Assembly: GCA_037976565.1 (NCBI GenBank)
Contig: CP137684.1
Span: forward strand, 22,234,814-22,298,813
Source: Mesocentrotus franciscanus
Lineage: Eukaryota; Echinodermata; Echinoidea; Camarodonta; Strongylocentrotidae
Reading direction: 5' to 3'
Length of the DNA: 64,000 bases
In this document: piece after piece, positions 58,757 through 64,000 of the stretch
How positions within the stretch are numbered: the stretch's first letter is position 1
How the letters are laid out: each line of letters starts with the position of its first letter
Notes under the pieces: model-generated
What the model was told of the DNA's origin: nothing
The model's database searches: none
What the model saw: the letters and a program-made list of their open reading frames with translations, nothing else
Position numbers and translations under genes: made by a program

Positions 58757-58762
58757 ACCCTC

Positions 58763-58797
<35 letters not shown>

Positions 58798-59015
58798 TTT
58801 TCTCTTCCCGCCTCACTCTCTTTCCTATATCTTACCCATTTTTATTCAGAAATTGAAATCATTCCCCTTTTCTTCTTTTTGTAAATCTCTCTCTCTCTTC
58901 CTCTCTTTCTCTCTCCCTCGCTCCCCCTCTCCCCCCTCTCTCTCTCTCTCACACACACTCTCTCTCCCCCTCTCTCTCTTTCTCTCTCTCTCTCCCTCTC
59001 TGTCTCTCTCCCACA
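58719..59015. repeat. CT microsatellite, compound
   Basis: CTCTCTCT blocks separated by two copies of a CCCATTTTTATTCAGAAATT-like spacer at about 58,835 and 59,012. Confidence 0.92.
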
Positions 59016-59089
59016 TTACCCAATTTTAATAAGGAAATGAAATAATCCCCCTTTCTTCATTTTTCTTAATCTCTCCCTGCCAAACCACT

Positions 59090-60300
59090 TTGTGTGATTT
59101 CCACTCGTTTCACAGTTTCACTTGATAGTATCTTCCCCTAAAACATGTATCTATCTACTCATTTATCAGGGGTAATAGTAAACTGTTCAAGTCTTGAAAC
59201 AGAATGAGAGCCACTCGTTTACGAGCGTCTATGAGTAAAAAAAAAGGAATCAACTTTGTCATAAGTAGAGCATGTAAAATGAGCCTATTGTTAGCGCTAA
59301 CCACCAAAAGGAAGTGCTATTTATATTGCGCATGTTGCGTGTATTATTAGACTTTCCATTTGATAAGACAATTTTTGGTGTTATTAATACGTTTCCCGTT
59401 TAAGGAATATATTCGAATAATGAAAGTTTCCCCAAGGTTATAGGAATACATAAAACCACCGTTTTCACAGAAAAGGTATTGGTATCCACTTATTCAGTTT
59501 AGGCTGCATTACTCATACGAAATTATCTTTCATTCCTCTTTCTTTTCCTTATTCTTTTTAAATTTCTAAACTCTTATATTTTAAATAATTGTTTGTTAAT
59601 AGACACATCATTCAAACAACGGCTAGCTCAAATGTCATCAAGATGAGCTCAATGGTAGATATGGATATTGTCCCGTCTGTAGATGTATCCCTGCTCACGT
59701 TGTCATTGTGTTCTTACAAGAAACTTAATGTATATTCTTCAAGTACTGAAGGTTTTTCGTCTGTGAGAATGGAAGTGATGTCATTACTCGGTCATTTTCA
59801 AGTGCCTGGATCCTTGAAGTTAATTACCACGCTAATACGGTTCAGACAGGAAAGCTGTTATGGAAGAGAATAGAATCAATTTTTGAAGGACTTTCATTTT
59901 ATTGTATCACATGTATAATCAAAGGAGGTCACATATTTTTTTTGTTTTATAGTACTTTCATTTTAAGAGAATGGCCATTCCCTGGATTAAATCAATCCAT
60001 TTATCGAGTTTATTTCTTGTAGTTTCAAAATTCATCTCATTTTCCAAACCCATCTATCTTAAATGTTTTTACTGATCAAATAATGTGATGTATTCAGGAT
60101 CGATCGAGACAATCAATAGCTGGCTACCAACTGATAGAGGTAACAACATTGGATGCGTAGTAACAGTGTGTGATAATGGTTTAAAGCCTGGTCTACAACC
60201 AGTTCGTCTTCTACTCGATTGGGCTATTTCTCACTCAGTCTAATTCCTAGTTCGTCTAATAATCATTGGATGATTATTATTACTTATTATTAAATGATTA
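59090..60300. other. Non-coding, nothing recognised
   Basis: AT-rich; a GGGGGCG run lies further on at about 60,508-60,530. Confidence 0.4.
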
Positions 60301-60313
60301 TTAGACCAAACAC

Positions 60314-60416
60314 ACTAAGAAATAAGGGTGCGATTGGGGTGCAGATTTGCACCCATCTACGCGTATTTGGCAGAGGGTGCTATTGTAGCATGATTGTACA
60401 TTTATTTCTAAGTGTA
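60314..60416. mobile_element. Short element with ACACTAAGAAATAA ends
   Basis: ACACTAAGAAATAAGGGTGC and inverse TTATTTCTAAGTGT about 100 bp apart; GGGTGC words repeat inside. Confidence 0.5.
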
Positions 60417-60615
60417 TATGGATAGTAGACGAAATGGGCATTAGACAAAGTGGGAATTATACTAACTGGTTTTTAGACTAAATCAACAATAGAACAAATG
60501 GGGGCTGGGGGCGGGGGGCGGGGGCGGGGGCGACATGGCGATGTGCCTCATGTACAATTCTTTTACGAGTCTATTCGCCCGGGAGTAGTCGTCAGTGAGA
60601 TATTAGGGACTTTAG

Positions 60616-60912
60616 GATCTTACTTGTCACGGCATTCTTAGAAACTTGATTTCGAATTATAGAACCTCGGCCATCCCTATGATACTACTAAGACAACCAG
60701 CATCTAGTACAACGTTCCTTTAACAATAGGGACTTTTAGATTTTACACGACGAGAACGTGGACTGCCACGGTGACATCCTTTAAAGGTAATGTGACGTCC
60801 TTTTAGGGCACTGCCGGGCACGGGCAAGTGCCTTGAAAGAATGGTTGTCTTAGTAGTATCATAGGGATGGTCGAGGTTCTATAATTCGAAATCAAGTTTC
60901 TAAGTAAGATCC
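60616..60912. mobile_element. Nested inverted-repeat element, about 290 bp
   Basis: Arms of roughly 65 bp: TTAGAAACTTGATTTCGAAT...CTATGATACTACTAAGACAA and the inverse. The left arm carries a 14-base extra TTGTCACGGCATTC. The interior repeats TAGGGACTTTTAGATTTTAC, itself similar to the sequence just outside the left arm. Confidence 0.75.
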
Positions 60913-61046
60913 TCAAAGATAACATAAATCAAAAGAGGAGCTTAAGAAAAAAGTGAAAATGACTTTTGAGACAATGTGGTGATGGGTGGAAATAATCATA
61001 AGGAAGATTGGAAGGATAGGGGGGTGTGGGTTTGTGTTTTTAAGGG

Positions 61047-61057
61047 AGAGAGAGGGA

Positions 61058-61091
<34 letters not shown>

Positions 61092-61215
61092 AAGAGAGAG
61101 GGAAAGAGGGGGCGATAGATGAGGGTAGAGATATATATATATATATAGAGAGAGAGGGAGACAGAGGGAGAGAGGGGCGATAGAGAAGGGGAGAGAGTTG
61201 GAAAGAAAGAGAGAG
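61047..61215. repeat. GA microsatellite with (AT)n core
   Basis: GAGAGAGAG on both sides of ATATATATATAT. Confidence 0.92.
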
Positions 61216-61599
61216 AAAGAGAAATGGTGACATAATAGGTTAGGGAAAGACCTAGGTACAGAACCACAAGTTTTCCTAACTTTAATCTTAGTTGAAAGAC
61301 GACAATTGGCGAGAGAAAAAAAAAGGATATGAAAGAGGGAGGGAAGGAAGGAGTAAGAAGGTACAGTGGGTAGGTGTGGGTTTCGGCGTTTATGTGCGTT
61401 AGTCTGTGCGCGCGCGCAGATGTGTGTGCGTGTGTGTTGTGTTACAAGTTCACACTTCTTGTTATGGTAACCTATATCCACTGTTGATTGACGTAAAGCC
61501 ACCTGTGAGTTTCCCTCGGAAAGTGAGTCAATATCATCTTGACAACATGTTAAGTTCAACCTCATTATCAATTTATTATTACGTCACAATTTGATGAAC

Positions 61600-62845
61600 T
61601 TTTGATGAACTCAAAGCATTTTCAGTGCAAGAATAATCTATACCGGTGTGGAACGTTTTAGCAATTAGCTTTAAGCAATATGTGTTTTGTCTCTGACAGG
61701 GAAAAACAGATAAGAGGAGTAGAATCCGATAGGCTTTGCATAAAATATGTGAAGAGAAAATTTCTAAATATTCAGACTGGAGAGGTTGTTATGGTATACA
61801 CCGTTAAAAAATAAAGGTCTTTATTTTGTTTCAAATTATTCAAAGTAACCATTATATAATTATCACATCATTCTTGGCAAGCAATACGAAAAATAAAGTC
61901 TTTGTCTTGTCTTTGAATTTAAAAGGAAATTACAATTTATATCCATCATTTTTCTTTCTGCCATAAAGATATAATTATAGCTAAAAACTGGCTTCGAGTA
62001 CATTTTATTTGAAGCACAAAGAATCACCCTAGTTTTATTGGGCTGAAAGGCAAAACCGATGTAAACTAACTGGTACTAATTAAAAGAAAAAATTATATCT
62101 TGAAAATAAGAGATATCGGTCAAGGCGGTATCGACCGGATATTTGATGCTTGAAAGATACCCTTGGCATGTTTTTTTTTCTTCATATCAGACGGTCAGAA
62201 ACAACTTTGATGATTAGGAAAGTTTGGCCAACCGTGTTCAAGTTGGGTACAATGATGATGAACTGCTTTGTTGCACAAACATAAACCAAAAGAATATATG
62301 CAATGTTGTGACCAAGCAATACTAATCAGCTTGATACTTTGTTCAGTGATACGCGATTTGATACTTCGTGTTTGCAATTAGTATTGTAAGAAACATGAAT
62401 ATGGTATAACATATTAAGTAGTTTATCTAATGCAGTGCATGTGTGTAGTTTAATCATGTATGCATATCATAGAACCGCGTATTTGTGATGTGTGTGTTCT
62501 TGTAGTTCTTGTATATTGTTCTGTAATTGTGTAATTTCTATAGGTACTTATTTTTTCTTCATTTCATTAAGTCCTCAACTATCTATTCTGGTGCGCTTCC
62601 TTGTCAAGCATTTCCTTTTTCCTGCCGGTTTCAGGATTTATCGGCAATTTCCCACCTTTAAAGGAAACCTCACCCGAATAAATAATTGTGGTTATTCTGA
62701 GAGCTTAATTGTATTCTGGCCCATTAATCTACAAGATTCCCCACAAAGTGTATGAGAGCTAGAGGCATAAAGCATGAATTATGTGCAGTTTCTCAGCATG
62801 ACATGATGGCATCGCCATTTTCTTGATAACGTGATGTACTATATG
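61600..62845. other. Non-coding, nothing recognised
   Basis: AT-rich unique-looking sequence. Confidence 0.4.
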
Positions 62846-62847
62846 TG

Positions 62848-63137
62848 CAGTGGCGGATCCAGGGGGCGGGGCCTGGGCTCCCACCCTAGAAAAACAGGTA
62901 AAAACACCCTTTTTGTATAAAAAATAAGAAGATGGGCCCTCCCCTGGCACTCAAGGGGTGGTGGTTACCAATTTTCGATTTTCGGAGGCAAAAAAAAAAA
63001 TTACTCACTACCCCCCCCCCACACACACACACACACACACACTGAGCGGAAAATCGGCCGACACGGTTTTCAAACTTTCGCACGAAGTGGGCCCCTTTTT
63101 CGGCCCCCTCCCTTGCCGCCCACTGGATCCGCCCCTG
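62848..63137. mobile_element. GGCGGATCCAG-ended MITE
   Basis: 290 bp, ends CAGTGGCGGATCCAGGGGGC / CACTGGATCCGCCCCTG; left flank ACTATATGTG and right flank ACTATGTG may be a decayed target duplication. An (AC)n run lies inside. Confidence 0.8.
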
Positions 63138-63159
63138 ACTATGTGAAGTCGATTATCAA

Positions 63160-63265
63160 GTATATGTATTCAAATTTATGGATGCCTTCTTCCCTGGTCC
63201 GTGTGGTGATGAAGTATTTCATTCACCTGCTATTATCCTTTGTATTATAATTGTCAGAACGCTAA
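63160..63265. repeat. Interspersed repeat, copy of 1,345-1,452
   Basis: Same orientation and about 105 bp of similarity, starting directly after the GGATCC-ended MITE. Confidence 0.55.
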
Positions 63266-63269
63266 TTTC

Positions 63270-64000
63270 ATAAATCAGTTGGTGCTCTTTTGGGGTAAAG
63301 GTTTTGCATAAATACAATATATTTGTAAACTCCTATATCTTAGTATTTTTAAATAAATGAGTTACAATAGTTCCCCTGTTATATATTACCCTAACCCCAA
63401 TATATATTTTTACCTTCTCAGAATCTCAGCTATGATTCTCCCTTATTGAAGAGTAAAGGTTTTTTTATTGAATTAAAAAGTCTTTCCAACTAAAGCTTGG
63501 TGCATGATACATGTACAACTTCACCTGGTAGTACTGGTACGTCACATTCTCAAGAAAATAGCTGCGCCCATGATGTGCTAAAAAGCGCTACGTATGCCAA
63601 GAATATCTTCATTTATATATCTCTTGTACACTTTCGTAAGGAGTATTTTACACTAAAAGGCAAGAATACATCTGATTTTAATTGAATACCTACCACTTAT
63701 TCTTTGGGATGAGGTTTCCTTTAATGTTATAGAACGACACATTCAAATTATCATAACTTCCATGAATGGGATGTTAAATGCAACTAAATAATCCCCTATG
63801 ATTAAACTGTTATGAATAAGGAACAGTTTTCTACACCGATGCTATTATTTTTATTTCATTTCCCTTCGCTTTAACTACGCATATTACCACCGTCATATTT
63901 TTGTTACCAGATTCGTAATGTTTATGAATGTATTTTCAACGTTTGGCAGGGCCCCAATATGACCAGTCTTGTCACTGTTTGGGCGTTTTGAAAGAATAAA
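63270..64000. other. Non-coding, nothing recognised
   Basis: AT-rich to the window end. Confidence 0.4.

Noticed and set aside
59589..59873. 94-codon plus-strand frame (SSMVDMDIVPSVDVSLL)
   Set aside because: No splice-site context, no domain and no similarity that I recognise.

Overview
This window is animal nuclear DNA. It is AT-rich, genes are split into short exons (40-225 bp) with GT-AG introns, and the space between is full of microsatellites, tRNA-derived SINEs, a non-LTR retrotransposon and many small inverted-repeat DNA transposons. Gene content (a GAIN-type adhesion GPCR and ATG13) and repeat style fit a marine invertebrate, most likely an echinoderm such as a sea urchin. That assignment is inference. 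No bacterial operon, phage or CRISPR is present.

Layout. 1-6,500: two weak exon candidates (403-540, 995-1157), a 1-kb purine-strand minisatellite (1,708-2,751), a coding-like 45-bp tandem repeat (3,171-3,350) and two inverted-repeat elements. 6,514-20,567, plus strand: 19 consecutive exons with compatible splice phases encode the C-terminal 694 residues of an adhesion GPCR: Ser/Thr-rich stem, GAIN domain with a GPS motif, seven TM helices and a cytoplasmic tail. The N-terminus is not identified. A 20-nt exon carrying a stop (18,629-18,648) could give a short-tailed isoform. 22,651-29,844, plus strand: three exons that match ATG13, the autophagy-initiation scaffold (end of HORMA domain, start of linker, C-terminal ULK-binding segment). 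The first HORMA exons and most linker exons were not found. A degraded LINE (minus strand, about 25,675-28,540) sits in the large intron before the last exon.

29,850-53,600 has no gene I can support. It holds SINEs, LINE tails, an (ATG)n-type minisatellite, TAC and AAT microsatellites, a 165-bp tandem array, and inverted-repeat elements with readable target duplications (10 bp at 32,417-32,860; TTA at 40,235-40,866). A tRNA-like sequence followed by a T-run lies at 52,625-52,695 on the minus strand. 53,600-55,123 looks like the 5' end of another gene: an NRF1/ETS-like motif pair, then about 1.4 kb possible 5' UTR, then a ten-codon first coding exon with a donor. Its downstream exons are not recognisable before the window ends.

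The genes do not form a pathway: a cell-surface receptor, an autophagy factor and an unidentified gene share one strand. No new multi-gene system was found. The most notable material is the set of non-autonomous DNA transposon families, several with complete termini and target duplications, and a few exon-level oddities: the stop-containing micro-exon, the duplicated last-exon end of the receptor, and the C-terminal extension of ATG13.
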